Notes: generated by a model from the letters alone, not told the origin. 64,000 nt of DNA from Pedobacter roseus (GCF_014395225.1 NZ_CP060723.1:3968001-4032000); one strand, 5' to 3'. Counted from the stretch's first letter, positions 9,372-18,902 are shown. Numbers and translations are program-made.

Positions 9372-9404
9372 AAAAGCGGAACTAAGATAAACTTAACTCC
9401 GCAA
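9372..9404 (-). terminator. Rho-independent terminator after the bamA-ompH genes
   Basis: On the minus strand an 11-bp stem (GCGGAGTTAAG with CTTAGTTCCGC, two mismatches) with a 5-base loop is followed by TTTTTTGTTTT. It lies 48 bases beyond the stop of the OmpH-like gene at 9452. Confidence 0.8.
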
Positions 9405-9451
9405 TTTCTTATTTTCCGACCTGAGACTAACGACTCAAGACTAATAAAAGA

Positions 9452-10030
9452 CTATTTTTTAGGTGCAGCTGGTTTTGCAGCAGTTGCTGTGATACCTAAT
9501 TTAGTTTTAACTGAAGCAGTGATATCATCGCCACCTTCCCAGAAAACCAGATTGTTACCACCTTGTCCGTTTGCGATATCGAAAACGTAAGCTAAACCTT
9601 TTTCTTTAGCTACAGCTGAAATTGCAGTTGCAACTTTAGCCTGGATTGGCTGGAACAATTCACCTTGTTTAGTACCTATATCCTGTGAAGCTTTAGTACG
9701 TGCATCAGTGATGCGTTTTTCCAAATCCTGTAACTCCTGTCCAGCAACCTGTAATTCTTTTCCTACACTTTCTTTGTTCGCTTCGCTCAAAGTTTTTTCT
9801 TTAGCCTGAGCAGCTGCCAATTTGGTCTGATATTCTTTGATCATTGCATCAATATCAGCTTGTTTTTGTTTACCTAGGGTTTCTAAAGTTCCTTGAGCGG
9901 CTTTAGCCTCTGGTAAATTTGCGAATACCTCTTCAGAATTAATGTGACCCAATTTTTGTTGTGCACTTGCCATATTCGCTGTAAACATTAAACCTGCTGC
10001 TACAAAGAATACGTTAATTAACTTTCTCAT
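9452..10030 (-). CDS. OmpH/Skp-family periplasmic chaperone
   Basis: A 192-aa protein with signal peptide (cleavage near MASAQQ), then the OmpH/Skp fold: a short beta segment (LGHINSEEVFANLPE), a long charged helical arm of about 90 residues (coiled coil) and a returning beta segment (AYVFDIANGQG). Skp chaperones keep unfolded outer-membrane proteins soluble in the periplasm and hand them to the Bam machinery. It is one of two tandem paralogues downstream of bamA, 62 bases from the other, and ends in an alanine/lysine-rich tail. Expression is probably shared with bamA and ends at the hairpin at 9372-9404. Confidence 0.9.
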   Translation of the reverse strand: MRKLINVFFVAAGLMFTANMASAQQKLGHINSEEVFANLPEAKAAQGTLETLGKQKQADIDAMIKEYQTKLAAAQAKEKTLSEANKESVGKELQVAGQELQDLEKRITDARTKASQDIGTKQGELFQPIQAKVATAISAVAKEKGLAYVFDIANGQGGNNLVFWEGGDDITASVKTKLGITATAAKPAAPKK

Positions 10031-10092
10031 CGTTCTATTTTACTTTTTTTATTTTTTCTAATTGTTTTTTCTAAAAATCAGGGGCGAATATA

Positions 10093-10623
10093 CTAATTAT
10101 TTACAGTCCCTGGCTTGTAACCTAATTTTACAATTACATCATTACTAACGTCGTAACTACTGCTTGCATAAATCATCATGGTAGCCTCACTACTCTTGTC
10201 AAAAATGAAATCTAAGTATTTAGATTTTGCAATTTGTTTAATGGCTTCAGCTACTTTATCCTGAATGGGCTTGATTAATTTGGTTCTGCTTTGAAAAAGA
10301 TCGCCATCGGGACCAAATTTAGACCGCTGAAATTCTTTGGCCTGTTTTTCTTTTTCGATGATTTCGTTTTCACGGCGCTTGCGCATATCATCTGTTAATA
10401 AAACCTGATCTGCCTGATAAGCTTTGTACATCCTGTCGATTTCAGAGAAGTTCTGATCAACCTGTTGCTGCCATTGTTTAGAAGCAACATCTAACTGACT
10501 TAATGCCGATTTATATTCTGGCAAATGTTTTAAAATATACTCTGTGTCTACATAAGCAAACTTCTGTGCAAAGGCACCGATAAAAGTGCAAAGTAGAAAT
10601 GCGATAAAAAGATATTTTTTCAT
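10093..10623 (-). CDS. OmpH/Skp-family periplasmic chaperone (second paralogue)
   Basis: A 176-aa protein with signal peptide MKKYLFIAFLLCTFIGAFAQ, followed by FAYVDTEYILKHLPEY, the standard OmpH/Skp opening, then a charged helical hairpin and a C-terminal beta segment (LDFIFDKSSEATMMIYA). It lies between bamA (101 bases upstream) and the second ompH gene. Sequence similarity to the neighbour is low outside the fold pattern, so the duplication is old; such tandem pairs after bamA are common in Bacteroidota. Confidence 0.9.
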   Translation of the reverse strand: MKKYLFIAFLLCTFIGAFAQKFAYVDTEYILKHLPEYKSALSQLDVASKQWQQQVDQNFSEIDRMYKAYQADQVLLTDDMRKRRENEIIEKEKQAKEFQRSKFGPDGDLFQSRTKLIKPIQDKVAEAIKQIAKSKYLDFIFDKSSEATMMIYASSSYDVSNDVIVKLGYKPGTVNN

Positions 10624-10724
10624 TTTGTGTGTGTGTTAATGATATAGTTAATAACCTAAGCTTTCTTTAAACTCATCTTGCAACGATTTATTGCATAATT
10701 AGTTATTTTTTTGTTCTTTATCAA

Positions 10725-13268
10725 TTAAAATCCACCTAATTGTTGTGCGATACTAAAAGTAAAGTTTTGCTTTCCTCCATCTGCAACTCCAGGAATCCTG
10801 TCGAATGCATGTCCGTAATCGATACCCAATAAACCAAATATCGGTAAAAAGATACGTGCACCTACACCAACTGATCTCCTCACGTTAAAAGGATTAAAAT
10901 CGCCGAACCTGTTCCAGGTGTTACCCGCCTCAGCAAAGGCTAAAACAAATGCTGTTGCTTGCTGACTAGCAATTACCGGATAACGTGCCTCTAATACATA
11001 TTTAGTATAAATCGGGCTACCAGACTGCTGTGCAATGCTCGGATCAGAACCATTTGGAATAACCGTGTTATTTGCATAACCACGCATGGCGATTAACTCA
11101 GAACCCTGTAAGAAATCGAATCCCTGCATACCATCACCACCCAGTTTAAAACGCTCGAATGCTGATTGGCCTACTGCTTTGTTGTATGATCCTAAGAAAC
11201 CAAATTGGGCCTGTGCTTTTACCACTAAGTTACCTGCAACACGTTGGTACCATTGCGAATCGAATTTCCATTTATGGTATTCTGTAAAGCGATATTTTTC
11301 CCTGTCAGATGCAGTTGCATAATTCACCTTGTTAAACAATGAATATGGCGGCGTTGCCTGAATAGTGAAACGTAAAAACGAACCAGATTTAGGGAAGATC
11401 GGCGAATCTCTTGAATCGCGGCTAATCTCTTGTGATAAACTTAAGTTATAAGATGTACCTGTGTTAAATAAATATCCGGTATAGTTATTTAAGATATACT
11501 GTTGCAAACTCACCGCGTGGGTTAACTGGAAATAGTTATCCGGCCAGTTTAATCTTCTACCCAAACTAACGGTTACACCATTTAAACGGATTTTTTGAAA
11601 AGCAGCATCTCCATTGCTTAAACCGTTTGATTGTAGCGAGGTAAATGCACTTACACCAAAACTTACCGGTTTCTCGCCACCAAACCAAGGTTGTGAGAAT
11701 GAGAAACTATATGATTGGTAATATTTACCGTTGGTTTGTCCACGTAAACTTAATTTCTGCCCATCTCCTTTTGGAAGTGGCTTATAAGCTTTTAAGTTAA
11801 ACAGGTTACGTAAAGAGAAGTTGTTGAAGGTTAAGCCCAATGTACCAATGATACGGCCACCACCAAAACCACCTGATAACTCAATCTGATCTGAAGGTTT
11901 TTCTTCTACAGCATATTCAATATCTACAGTACCATCTGCCGGATTAGGGCGAGGAGTTGGAACTGTTTTAGACTCATCAAAGTTACCCAACTGACCAATC
12001 TCACGGATGGTACGGATTAAATCACTTTTGTTAAATTTTTGTCCCGGTTTGGTACGGATCTCACGCAAAACCACTTTATCATTGGTAATGGTGTTACCTT
12101 TTAAAGTAATGCGGTTGTTGGTGTACTGTGGACCTTCGTACATACGTAATTCAACATCAACAGTATCGCCATAAATTTTGGTCTGTACCGGATCGATGTT
12201 AAAAGTTAAGTATCCGTTATCGGTATACATACTGTTAATGTCGCCGCCGTTTTCGCCACCACCATTTAATTTCTTGTTTAATCTTTCTTCACTAAAAACA
12301 TCACCTTTTTCGATGGTTAATACTTTCTTTAGGATACTGTCCGGGTAAATGGCATTACCAGCCCAGGTGATATTACCGAAATAATATTTTTTACCTTCAT
12401 AAAGGTCCATCCTGATGTTAACCTTCTTTTTATTGTATTGGTAAATGGTATCTTTTAATAATTCAGCATCGCGGTAACCTTTTTCATGCATTTTAGCAAT
12501 CATTTTTACCTTGTTCTCTTCATATTTCTCTTTTGAGAATTTTCCGGAACCATAAAAGCGCCACCAGGTAAACTGTTTAGGGTTTTTAAGGTATTTTCTG
12601 AGTTTTGCTGCTTTAAAGTCTTTATTTCCCGTAAAATCGATGTGTTGTACCTTAACACGGTGACCTTTATCAATATAAGCCTCTAAAACCACACTGTTTT
12701 CTGCATTTGGATCTTTACGGGTTTTATAGTCGATCTGAGTAAAGAAATAACCTTTATCCAACAGGTATTTTTTAACAATAGCTGAAGTAGTATTGTATAA
12801 ATTGTCGTTTACGATTTTACCGGTTTTATCATTCAGTTTTTCCTGAATGGCCGTTTTTTCAGATTTACGGATACCTTTTAAATCGATAGAGCTTAAACGT
12901 GGACGTTCTACTACTTCTATCTCAAAATAAACTGAATCCTGAACAAATTTCTGGATATTAAGTTTAACATCATCAAACAATCCCTGCGCCCAAAGCGTTT
13001 TAATTGCGTCAGAAGTTGCTTCGCCAGGAAGAACGATTTTATCGCCCTTGGTTAATTTAGATAGTGTAATTAATACTTCTTTATCTAAATATTGGGTTCC
13101 TGTTACTGTGGTACCACCGATGATGTATTCTTTTGGACTAAAATAATCGAGATCTAAGCCACCAACCTTTAAAGAAGGGGTTGCCGGTGCCTGACCTTGT
13201 GGACGTACTTGAGCGAAGGCCGGAGCGGCTAAAACTAGTAGAATTAAAACTTGAAATATTCTTTTCAT
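10725..13268 (-). CDS. bamA: Outer-membrane protein assembly factor BamA
   Basis: 847 aa from the ATG at 13266-13268. A signal peptide (MKRIFQVLILLVLAAPAFAQ) is followed by POTRA repeats (about residues 50-440) and an Omp85 16-stranded barrel (about 470-847). The barrel holds the GGFGGGRIIG motif at its start and a conserved VGVGARIFLPIFGLLGIDYG segment near the end. It inserts beta-barrel proteins into the outer membrane. An upstream start at 13295 was rejected because it would lie at the -7 promoter box and before the signal peptide. It is followed by two Skp-like chaperone genes that work in the same pathway. Confidence 0.95.
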   Translation of the reverse strand: MKRIFQVLILLVLAAPAFAQVRPQGQAPATPSLKVGGLDLDYFSPKEYIIGGTTVTGTQYLDKEVLITLSKLTKGDKIVLPGEATSDAIKTLWAQGLFDDVKLNIQKFVQDSVYFEIEVVERPRLSSIDLKGIRKSEKTAIQEKLNDKTGKIVNDNLYNTTSAIVKKYLLDKGYFFTQIDYKTRKDPNAENSVVLEAYIDKGHRVKVQHIDFTGNKDFKAAKLRKYLKNPKQFTWWRFYGSGKFSKEKYEENKVKMIAKMHEKGYRDAELLKDTIYQYNKKKVNIRMDLYEGKKYYFGNITWAGNAIYPDSILKKVLTIEKGDVFSEERLNKKLNGGGENGGDINSMYTDNGYLTFNIDPVQTKIYGDTVDVELRMYEGPQYTNNRITLKGNTITNDKVVLREIRTKPGQKFNKSDLIRTIREIGQLGNFDESKTVPTPRPNPADGTVDIEYAVEEKPSDQIELSGGFGGGRIIGTLGLTFNNFSLRNLFNLKAYKPLPKGDGQKLSLRGQTNGKYYQSYSFSFSQPWFGGEKPVSFGVSAFTSLQSNGLSNGDAAFQKIRLNGVTVSLGRRLNWPDNYFQLTHAVSLQQYILNNYTGYLFNTGTSYNLSLSQEISRDSRDSPIFPKSGSFLRFTIQATPPYSLFNKVNYATASDREKYRFTEYHKWKFDSQWYQRVAGNLVVKAQAQFGFLGSYNKAVGQSAFERFKLGGDGMQGFDFLQGSELIAMRGYANNTVIPNGSDPSIAQQSGSPIYTKYVLEARYPVIASQQATAFVLAFAEAGNTWNRFGDFNPFNVRRSVGVGARIFLPIFGLLGIDYGHAFDRIPGVADGGKQNFTFSIAQQLGGF

Positions 13269-13294
13269 TAAAATAATTTGTTCAGTAATGGCCA

Positions 13295-13302
13295 CGAAGG
13301 TA
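13295..13302 (-). promoter_or_regulatory. -7 promoter box (TACCTTCG) of bamA
   Basis: The minus strand reads TACCTTCG, one mismatch from TAnnTTTG. Transcription would start near 13290, 22 bases before the chosen bamA start, which supports that start. A weaker TAACTTAG box lies further upstream at 13378-13385. Confidence 0.45.
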
Positions 13303-13420
13303 ACAATGTTTTATAAAGCAAAATTTTCTTTATTGTGTTTCCCTTATTATGGTTTCATTTATCGTATAAAAGTGGTGCTAAGTTAGTTTAAACGCTTGTT
13401 AAAAAGTGTTAAAAGAAAAA

Positions 13421-14161
13421 TTAGTTTAATTGTTCACTAATTTTGCCAAAACGGCGTTCGCGTTTTTGGTAGTCTACAATAGCCTCGAAAAGATCCTCAC
13501 GTCTGAAATCCGGCCATAAAACATCGGTAAAATAAAACTCCGTATAAGCCATTTGCCAAAGCAGATAATTGCTGATGCGGTGCTCCCCGCTGGTCCTGAT
13601 CATTAACTCCGGATCGGGTATATTTACAGTAGTCAGTTTTGACGAAAACAGGTCTTCATCAATATCATCTAACGATATGGTATTATCTTTTACAGCTGAT
13701 GCAATTTTTTTGGCTGCCTCTATAATTTCCCACTTTGCACTATAACTTAATGCCAGTGTTAGTGTACATTTCTCATTATGGGCTGTTTTTTCCATGGCTT
13801 CTTTCAAATCATCGATACACTCTTGCGGTAAAGATGCAATGTTGCCAATCGCATTAAGCTTAATGTTGTTTTTATTAAGTGTTTCGGTTTCTTTATTGAT
13901 GGTAGAGATGAGAATCTGCATCAAAGCATCTACCTCTTCTTTAGGCCGGTTCCAGTTTTCGGTAGAAAAAGCATATAAAGTTAAATACTCAATACCCACT
14001 TCCACACAGCCTTCTACAATGTCTTTCACAGAAAGTACACCTTGTTCATGGCCGAAAACCCGCACTTTACCTTGGCCTTTTGCCCATCTTCCATTACCGT
14101 CCATGATTACGGCAATGTGCTTTGGCAGGCGGCTATAGTCTATTTGTTCTTTAAATCCCAT
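13421..14161 (-). CDS. uppS: Isoprenyl transferase (undecaprenyl diphosphate synthase)
   Basis: A 246-aa cis-prenyltransferase that makes the C55 lipid carrier for cell-wall and surface-polysaccharide synthesis. Visible signatures are HIAVIMDGNGRWAK with the catalytic Asp, the LYAFSTENWNRP segment and RTSGEHRISNYLLWQMAYTE near the C-terminus. Length is normal. It lies 19 bases after the DUF6089 gene and upstream of bamA on the same strand, an order that is common in Bacteroidota. Confidence 0.97.
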   Translation of the reverse strand: MGFKEQIDYSRLPKHIAVIMDGNGRWAKGQGKVRVFGHEQGVLSVKDIVEGCVEVGIEYLTLYAFSTENWNRPKEEVDALMQILISTINKETETLNKNNIKLNAIGNIASLPQECIDDLKEAMEKTAHNEKCTLTLALSYSAKWEIIEAAKKIASAVKDNTISLDDIDEDLFSSKLTTVNIPDPELMIRTSGEHRISNYLLWQMAYTEFYFTDVLWPDFRREDLFEAIVDYQKRERRFGKISEQLN

Positions 14162-14180
14162 TAATTATGTCAAAATCAGC

Positions 14181-14993
14181 TTAAAAGGAATAGCATTTTG
14201 AGGATACAAAGGTAAAAGATATGCCAACACTAACAAATAGATAAGTGTCCCTTTTTCGAAAATCGCCTCTTTGTGTCCCTGGCTGTCCAATTTGATAGCG
14301 TGAAGGATCGGATAAATTAACCTGATTTTGGCCATTTCCAACAAATACGGGATTAACCGGATAACGGCCGCTCACATCATCAATATAATCGGTAGAAGGT
14401 GTTCTGTAGCCCAGTTCGGTAAAAATGCTCCAGGTATCTTTATAGTTATACCTTAAGCCCAGGCCATAAGGAATGGTTAAAACGGCATTTTTATATCCAT
14501 TTTCCTGTCCTTCGGTGGCCAGGCGGTCTAACCGGTACCGCTCACCATTTACTTTTACAGTTGGTTTAAATACCAGTAAACCCACCCCGGTAAAGAGGTA
14601 TGGTGTAAACTGACGCGTTCCGCCACCAAGGTTGAAATTAAAAAAATTAAAATCTACCAGTCCGCTAAATTCGTTCAGTGAAGTTCTAAAACGCAGGTTT
14701 CTTTCGCGGAACTGCTCATTGCTGGAATAGGAATCGTCGGCTTTTACCTCTCCATAGGTATAGTTTAAACGAACACCAATGTATTGGTTAAAATTCCGCT
14801 TTAAATAAGCCCCGCCAGATAAACCACTGATATATAAAGGATTATTTTGATTGAGATCACCAATATAACCTGCCCCACCAGCCATTATACCAACTTCCCA
14901 GGAGGGTTCGCCTATAGGTGCACGCTGTGCATGGACAAGCTGCCCGCTAAAGATGAAAAAGAGGATAATTAATAGCTGTTTGCCTGGCGTCAT
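14181..14993 (-). CDS. DUF6089-type outer-membrane beta-barrel protein
   Basis: A 270-aa protein with a signal peptide ending near QLVHAQ. The body has the glycine- and aromatic-rich alternation of small barrels (EVGIMAGGAGYIGDLN, YIGVRLNYTYGEV, GLGLRYNYKDTWSIFTELG, LFVSVGISFTF). This family regularly lies between nadK and uppS/bamA in Bacteroidota, which suggests a role in envelope biogenesis, though no activity is known. It starts 2 bases after nadK ends, so the two are co-transcribed. Confidence 0.8.
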   Translation of the reverse strand: MTPGKQLLIILFFIFSGQLVHAQRAPIGEPSWEVGIMAGGAGYIGDLNQNNPLYISGLSGGAYLKRNFNQYIGVRLNYTYGEVKADDSYSSNEQFRERNLRFRTSLNEFSGLVDFNFFNFNLGGGTRQFTPYLFTGVGLLVFKPTVKVNGERYRLDRLATEGQENGYKNAVLTIPYGLGLRYNYKDTWSIFTELGYRTPSTDYIDDVSGRYPVNPVFVGNGQNQVNLSDPSRYQIGQPGTQRGDFRKRDTYLFVSVGISFTFVSSKCYSF

Positions 14994-14995
14994 AC

Positions 14996-15877
14996 TTAGT
15001 AGTTACGGGTATCAATGCCCCATAATAATTTATTCCTTAACGTGTTTAAGTACGTTTCATTGTTAAGTCGGATCAGATTTATGCAAAAATCGGCTTTTTT
15101 AATGCTGATTTTAACCGAACGCTCTACGGTTACCGTGCGGCTATCGCAGGAAACGAGGAATTTCGATTCCCTGGCTTCTACCTCAAAAGAGAGTGTATTG
15201 CCGTCAGGAACCACTACCGGCCTAACATTTAAATTATGTGGTGCAATGGGCGTAATTACAAAGTTTTTGGAGTCAGGATAAATAATTGGTCCGCCACAGC
15301 TCAGTGAATAAGCTGTAGATCCTGTTGGAGTGGCAATAATTAATCCATCGGCCCAGTAAGAGTTGATAAACTCGCCGTTCATCGAGGCGTGGATAATCAT
15401 CATGGCCGAATTATCGCGACGGTGAATGGTGATATCATTCAAGGCAAAGTTTTCTTCGCCAAACAAACCATTATCCGATTCTAAGGTTAACAGCGAACGG
15501 GAATCTAATGTATATTCTCCATTGCTTAAAGCCTTTAATGCCTGTCCGATTTCATTTTTATTGATACTGGCAAGAAAGCCCAAACGGCCGAAATTGATCC
15601 CGATTACGGGTATGCCCGAATTGCGGATCAATGATAATGTATCCAGTAACGTTCCATCACCACCCAGGCTCAACAATACATCAGCATGGTCTTTAAGTTC
15701 GGCATGGTTATGAAAAATGATTGTATTTGAAGGCAGTTTTATTTTACCGTGAAGGGATGTTTTAAATTTAGAGTATAAAACGGGCTGGATACTTTGCTCT
15801 GCTAAATGATCAAAAACCTCCTGTACATAGGGCAAAACCGTATCATTAAAATCTCTCCCGTAAATTGCAATCCTCAT
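14996..15877 (-). CDS. nadK: NAD kinase
   Basis: A 293-aa cytoplasmic enzyme that phosphorylates NAD to NADP. The LLSLGGDGTLLDTL segment holds the GGDGT motif, followed by GINFGRLGFLA. The ALNDITIHRRD segment and the glycine-rich YWADGLIIATPTGSTAYSLS motif complete the family signature. It follows the CBS-ACT gene by 9 bases and precedes the DUF6089 gene by 2 in one operon. Confidence 0.96.
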   Translation of the reverse strand: MRIAIYGRDFNDTVLPYVQEVFDHLAEQSIQPVLYSKFKTSLHGKIKLPSNTIIFHNHAELKDHADVLLSLGGDGTLLDTLSLIRNSGIPVIGINFGRLGFLASINKNEIGQALKALSNGEYTLDSRSLLTLESDNGLFGEENFALNDITIHRRDNSAMMIIHASMNGEFINSYWADGLIIATPTGSTAYSLSCGGPIIYPDSKNFVITPIAPHNLNVRPVVVPDGNTLSFEVEARESKFLVSCDSRTVTVERSVKISIKKADFCINLIRLNNETYLNTLRNKLLWGIDTRNY

Positions 15878-15886
15878 AAAGTAGGT

Positions 15887-16549
15887 TTATACATTTAAAT
15901 AATTCATGAAAGAATCGTAACGCTCCTGCGACCCATCATCAATCTGTGTGTTATTGTATACTTCTTTTACCAGGTAATCATACCTTTCGAAAGAAGCTAC
16001 CAATGAAGTAATTTCTGTCTTATTTACTTTGAGCGTTACTTCTAAACGTGTAGAATCTTCGAATGAATTGACGTAAGAAGAGAGAACCTGTGCATTATCG
16101 GCCTCAACAATCTGGGCAATGTGCGCAAGTGAATTATCGCGGTTGCTGATTTCCAGAACAATAATTCCACCGGGTTCGTTTACGGCATATTGTTCTGCTA
16201 CGGCATTAACCATATTATTGATGGAAATTAAACCTAAGTAATTTTTCTGTTGATCAAGCACAGGAACAGCAGTAAGTTTTAACTGGCTCAATAACCTGAT
16301 TACATCATAAGTATGTGCATTGTTCAACACAAAAACATTAAGTGTATTTACGGCAGCATCGCTTAAAAGGGTATCGTGGTCAGGAATGTTCAATAAATCA
16401 TCTTCCGCAACTAAACCCAACAAAGTAACCTCGTTAACAACAGGCAAATGCTTTAATTTAAAATCGTTCATACGATCTAAAGCTTTTTGCACCGTGTCAG
16501 CGGTTTTCAATGATGGAATTGCATCTGATATGATTTCTGCAGCAAACAT
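15887..16549 (-). CDS. CBS-pair protein with C-terminal ACT-like domain
   Basis: 220 aa. Two CBS motifs cover about residues 8-58 and 72-128. An ACT-like segment begins at GGIIVLEISNRDNSLAHIAQ and runs to about residue 200. CBS pairs bind adenine nucleotides and ACT domains bind small ligands, so this is likely a small regulatory protein. Its start codon overlaps the stop of the hydrolase gene (TAATG) and nadK follows 9 bases later. Control of NAD kinase is a reasonable guess from position but unproven. Confidence 0.8.
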   Translation of the reverse strand: MFAAEIISDAIPSLKTADTVQKALDRMNDFKLKHLPVVNEVTLLGLVAEDDLLNIPDHDTLLSDAAVNTLNVFVLNNAHTYDVIRLLSQLKLTAVPVLDQQKNYLGLISINNMVNAVAEQYAVNEPGGIIVLEISNRDNSLAHIAQIVEADNAQVLSSYVNSFEDSTRLEVTLKVNKTEITSLVASFERYDYLVKEVYNNTQIDDGSQERYDSFMNYLNV

Positions 16550-17313
16550 TATTTCAATAATATTCTATCTAAAAATTTATCTAAAAAGGTATTAAATTCT
16601 TCGGGATGTTCCATCATAGGTGCGTGCCCGCATTTATCTACCCAATTCAATTCAGAATTTGGCAACAACTGGTGAAATTCTTCTGCCACTTCCGGTGGGG
16701 TAACTTTATCGTTCTTTCCCCAGATCAGTGATACCGGGATGGTAATTTTCGACAGTTCTTTGGACATGTTGTGTCGGATTGCCGATTTAGCCATGGTTAA
16801 AATCCTGATTACCCTAGACCTATCGTTAACCGTTTTAAATACGTCGTCAACCAGTTCTTTGGTTGCCGTTGCCGGATCGTAAAAAGTAAATTCAACTTTT
16901 TCTTTAATATAATCGTAACTCTCCCTGCGTGGAAAAGAACCACCAAAAGCATTTTCATATAAGCCCGAACTTCCGGTGAGTACCAGGGCTTTAACAAACT
17001 CCTGATGCGCAACGGTGAATACCAGGCCTACATGGCCGCCAAGCGAGTTACCTACAAGTACCACCTGGTTTAAATTTTTATATTTTAAAAAACGGTGAAG
17101 GTACCTTGACAGGGCCTTTACACCAAGGGTTAAAATCGGTAAATCGTAAATGGGTAAAATCGGGATAATTACACGATATCGATCTTTAAAGTGTTCGATA
17201 ACGAGTTCCCAGTTGCTTAGTTCGCCCATAAGGCCATGCAGCAATACCAGTGTCTCGCCTGTTCCAGCTTCGATGTATTTAAATCCGTCTTCTTCTATTA
17301 TCGGGTAAGTCAT
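16549..17313 (-). CDS. Alpha/beta-hydrolase
   Basis: A 254-aa cytoplasmic protein without a signal peptide. The nucleophile elbow GNSLGGHVG, the acid in WGKNDKVTP and the histidine in CGHAPMMEHPEEF form a complete catalytic triad, and LLHGLMGELSNWE supplies the oxyanion region. The substrate cannot be told from sequence. It is the first gene of the CBS-nadK-DUF6089-uppS run, joined to the CBS gene by a one-base stop/start overlap. Confidence 0.85.
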   Translation of the reverse strand: MTYPIIEEDGFKYIEAGTGETLVLLHGLMGELSNWELVIEHFKDRYRVIIPILPIYDLPILTLGVKALSRYLHRFLKYKNLNQVVLVGNSLGGHVGLVFTVAHQEFVKALVLTGSSGLYENAFGGSFPRRESYDYIKEKVEFTFYDPATATKELVDDVFKTVNDRSRVIRILTMAKSAIRHNMSKELSKITIPVSLIWGKNDKVTPPEVAEEFHQLLPNSELNWVDKCGHAPMMEHPEEFNTFLDKFLDRILLK

Positions 17314-17335
17314 ATATATTCTAGATGGTATTGTG

Positions 17336-17350
17336 CTACTAAGTTAGTAG
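17336..17350. promoter_or_regulatory. 15-bp perfect palindrome upstream of the hydrolase operon
   Basis: CTACTAA-G-TTAGTAG, a perfect inverted repeat 23 bases upstream of the hydrolase start. It contains a TAACTTAG string on the minus strand that resembles a -7 box, so it may be an operator over the promoter or simply the promoter itself. Confidence 0.35.
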
Positions 17351-17496
17351 AGTAAAATTAAATTTATGCATTTCTATGCCATTTTTCTGAAATAAAATCG
17401 AAAACGGTATAAAAACTTTGTTTGTAATGCGTATAGCGCTAAGCGGTTGGCGATAAATTAGCCTTAAACCCTATACCTCCCTACCTTTTACCTTAT

Positions 17497-17943
17497 TTAG
17501 GCCAGTTTTTCTTTAACAATCTCGGCAATTAATTTACCATCGGCTTTACCAGCCAGTTCCTTATTTGCCAGGCCCACAACCTTCCCCATATCCTTAACCG
17601 ATGTAGCGCCAGATTGTTTGATTACGGTTTCGATAATTGCGGCAACCTCTGCCCTATCCAACTGTTTAGGCAGGAATCTGCTAATGACTGCGATCTCCTC
17701 TTCTTCAACCTGGTATAAATCTTCGCGGTTTTGCTGTTTGTAAATATCAGCAGATTCGCGACGTTGTTTAATCAGTTTCTGAAGGATTTTGATTTCAGTT
17801 TCTTCTGTAATTTCTTCAGCTGAACCTTTTTCTGTTTTAGCCAAAAGTAAAGCGGCTTTAATTGCCCTTAAACCTCTTAATGTTGCCTGGTCTTTAGCCA
17901 ACATGGCTGTTTTCATTTCCTGATTTATAGTATCTGATATCAT
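17497..17943 (-). CDS. GatB/YqeY-domain protein
   Basis: A 148-aa cytoplasmic protein of the YqeY family, related to the C-terminal tRNA-binding domain of the GatB amidotransferase subunit. Segments typical of the family are LRGLRAIKAALLLAKTEKG, LQKLIKQRRESADIYKQ, EEIAVISRFLPKQL and DMGKVVGLANKELAGKADG. The family's exact role is not settled. It lies alone between the hydrolase operon and an SDR gene, with word-repeat DNA upstream. Confidence 0.9.
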   Translation of the reverse strand: MISDTINQEMKTAMLAKDQATLRGLRAIKAALLLAKTEKGSAEEITEETEIKILQKLIKQRRESADIYKQQNREDLYQVEEEEIAVISRFLPKQLDRAEVAAIIETVIKQSGATSVKDMGKVVGLANKELAGKADGKLIAEIVKEKLA

Positions 17944-17950
17944 TTTTTTA

Positions 17951-18084
17951 TTGGTTAATTTGTTAATCGTTGAAAGCGGTTAATTGTACTGATTGATGGT
18001 TTATAGTTAAATGGTTGATGGCCAAAATGTTTAATTATTATAAGGTAATCAACAGTTAACCAGTTTATCCAATTTAAACAATTA
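17951..18084. repeat. Word-repeat spacer (GGTTAATT / AATTAACC)
   Basis: The left part carries TTGGTTAATTTG, CGGTTAATTG and GGTTTATAGTTAAATGG; the right part carries complements such as CAACAGTTAACCAG and TTTAAACAATTAACC. The last word includes the stop codon of the downstream SDR gene (18082-18084). The segment at 18070-18087 is shared with 8271-8288. Confidence 0.55.
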
Positions 18085-18840
18085 ACCTTTATTCACTATA
18101 GTAGCTGTTGCCTGTGCGGTTGGCATAATCAGCATATCATTAATATTTACATGTTTTGGCCTGCTCACTACGTACCAGATGGCATCGGCGATATCATCAG
18201 CAATTAAAGGTTCGAAATTTTCGTACACCTTTTTTGCACGTTCTTCGTCGCCTTTAAAACGCACCACCGAAAATTCGGTTTCTACCATACCCGGGTTAAT
18301 TGCGGTAACTTTTATTCCGTGTGACAACAAATCAATACGCATGCCTTTTGTTAAAGCATCAACAGCATGTTTACTGGCACAATATACGTTTCCGTTTGGA
18401 TAAACTTCTTTACCTGCAATAGAACCGATGTTGATGATATGACCTGATTGGTTTGGGATCATCCAGTTGGAAACAATTTTGGTTACGTAAAGCAAACCTT
18501 TTACATTGGTATCGATCATGGTATCCCAATCGTTTGTATCTCCTTTATCAATTGGATCCAAACCCTGGCTTAAACCAGCGTTGTTGATTAACACATCTAC
18601 CTTTTTCCATTCGTCAGGCAAAATTGCTAAAGCGGAAGTAAGGTTATCTTTATCACGTACATCGGCAATAACCTGTTTTATGGTGATGGCATATTTATCT
18701 GCGAGGTGGTGGGCAATTTTAGCCAAACGGTCTTCCCTACGGGCCAATAACACTAAATTATAACCTTGTTGGGCAAATGTATGTGCACAGGCTTCGCCAA
18801 TACCAGAAGTTGCACCTGTAATTAATGCGATTTTAGACAT
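18082..18840 (-). CDS. Short-chain dehydrogenase/reductase (YdfG-like)
   Basis: 252 aa from the ATG at 18838-18840, where the Rossmann motif begins at once (MSKIALITGATSGIGEA). An in-frame start 39 bases upstream would add an unconserved tail. The classical SDR elements are present: TGATSGIG for NAD(P), INNAG, the catalytic Ser in NIGSIAG and YCASK with Tyr and Lys. Such enzymes often reduce 3-hydroxy acids or small carbonyls; the substrate is unknown. A -7 box lies about 60 bases upstream. Confidence 0.9.
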   Translation of the reverse strand: MSKIALITGATSGIGEACAHTFAQQGYNLVLLARREDRLAKIAHHLADKYAITIKQVIADVRDKDNLTSALAILPDEWKKVDVLINNAGLSQGLDPIDKGDTNDWDTMIDTNVKGLLYVTKIVSNWMIPNQSGHIINIGSIAGKEVYPNGNVYCASKHAVDALTKGMRIDLLSHGIKVTAINPGMVETEFSVVRFKGDEERAKKVYENFEPLIADDIADAIWYVVSRPKHVNINDMLIMPTAQATATIVNKG

Positions 18841-18902
18841 GTTTATGAATTTTAAGTCGTGGTAAACCAAAGCTAACACCTTTTAAAGTGTACCTACATC
18901 AA

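Noticed and set aside
13266..13295. Longer bamA start at 13295
   Set aside because: Would start at the predicted -7 box and put nine residues before a complete signal peptide.
13794..14138. 114-aa plus-strand frame opposite uppS
   Set aside because: Antisense shadow; uppS carries all family motifs on the other strand.
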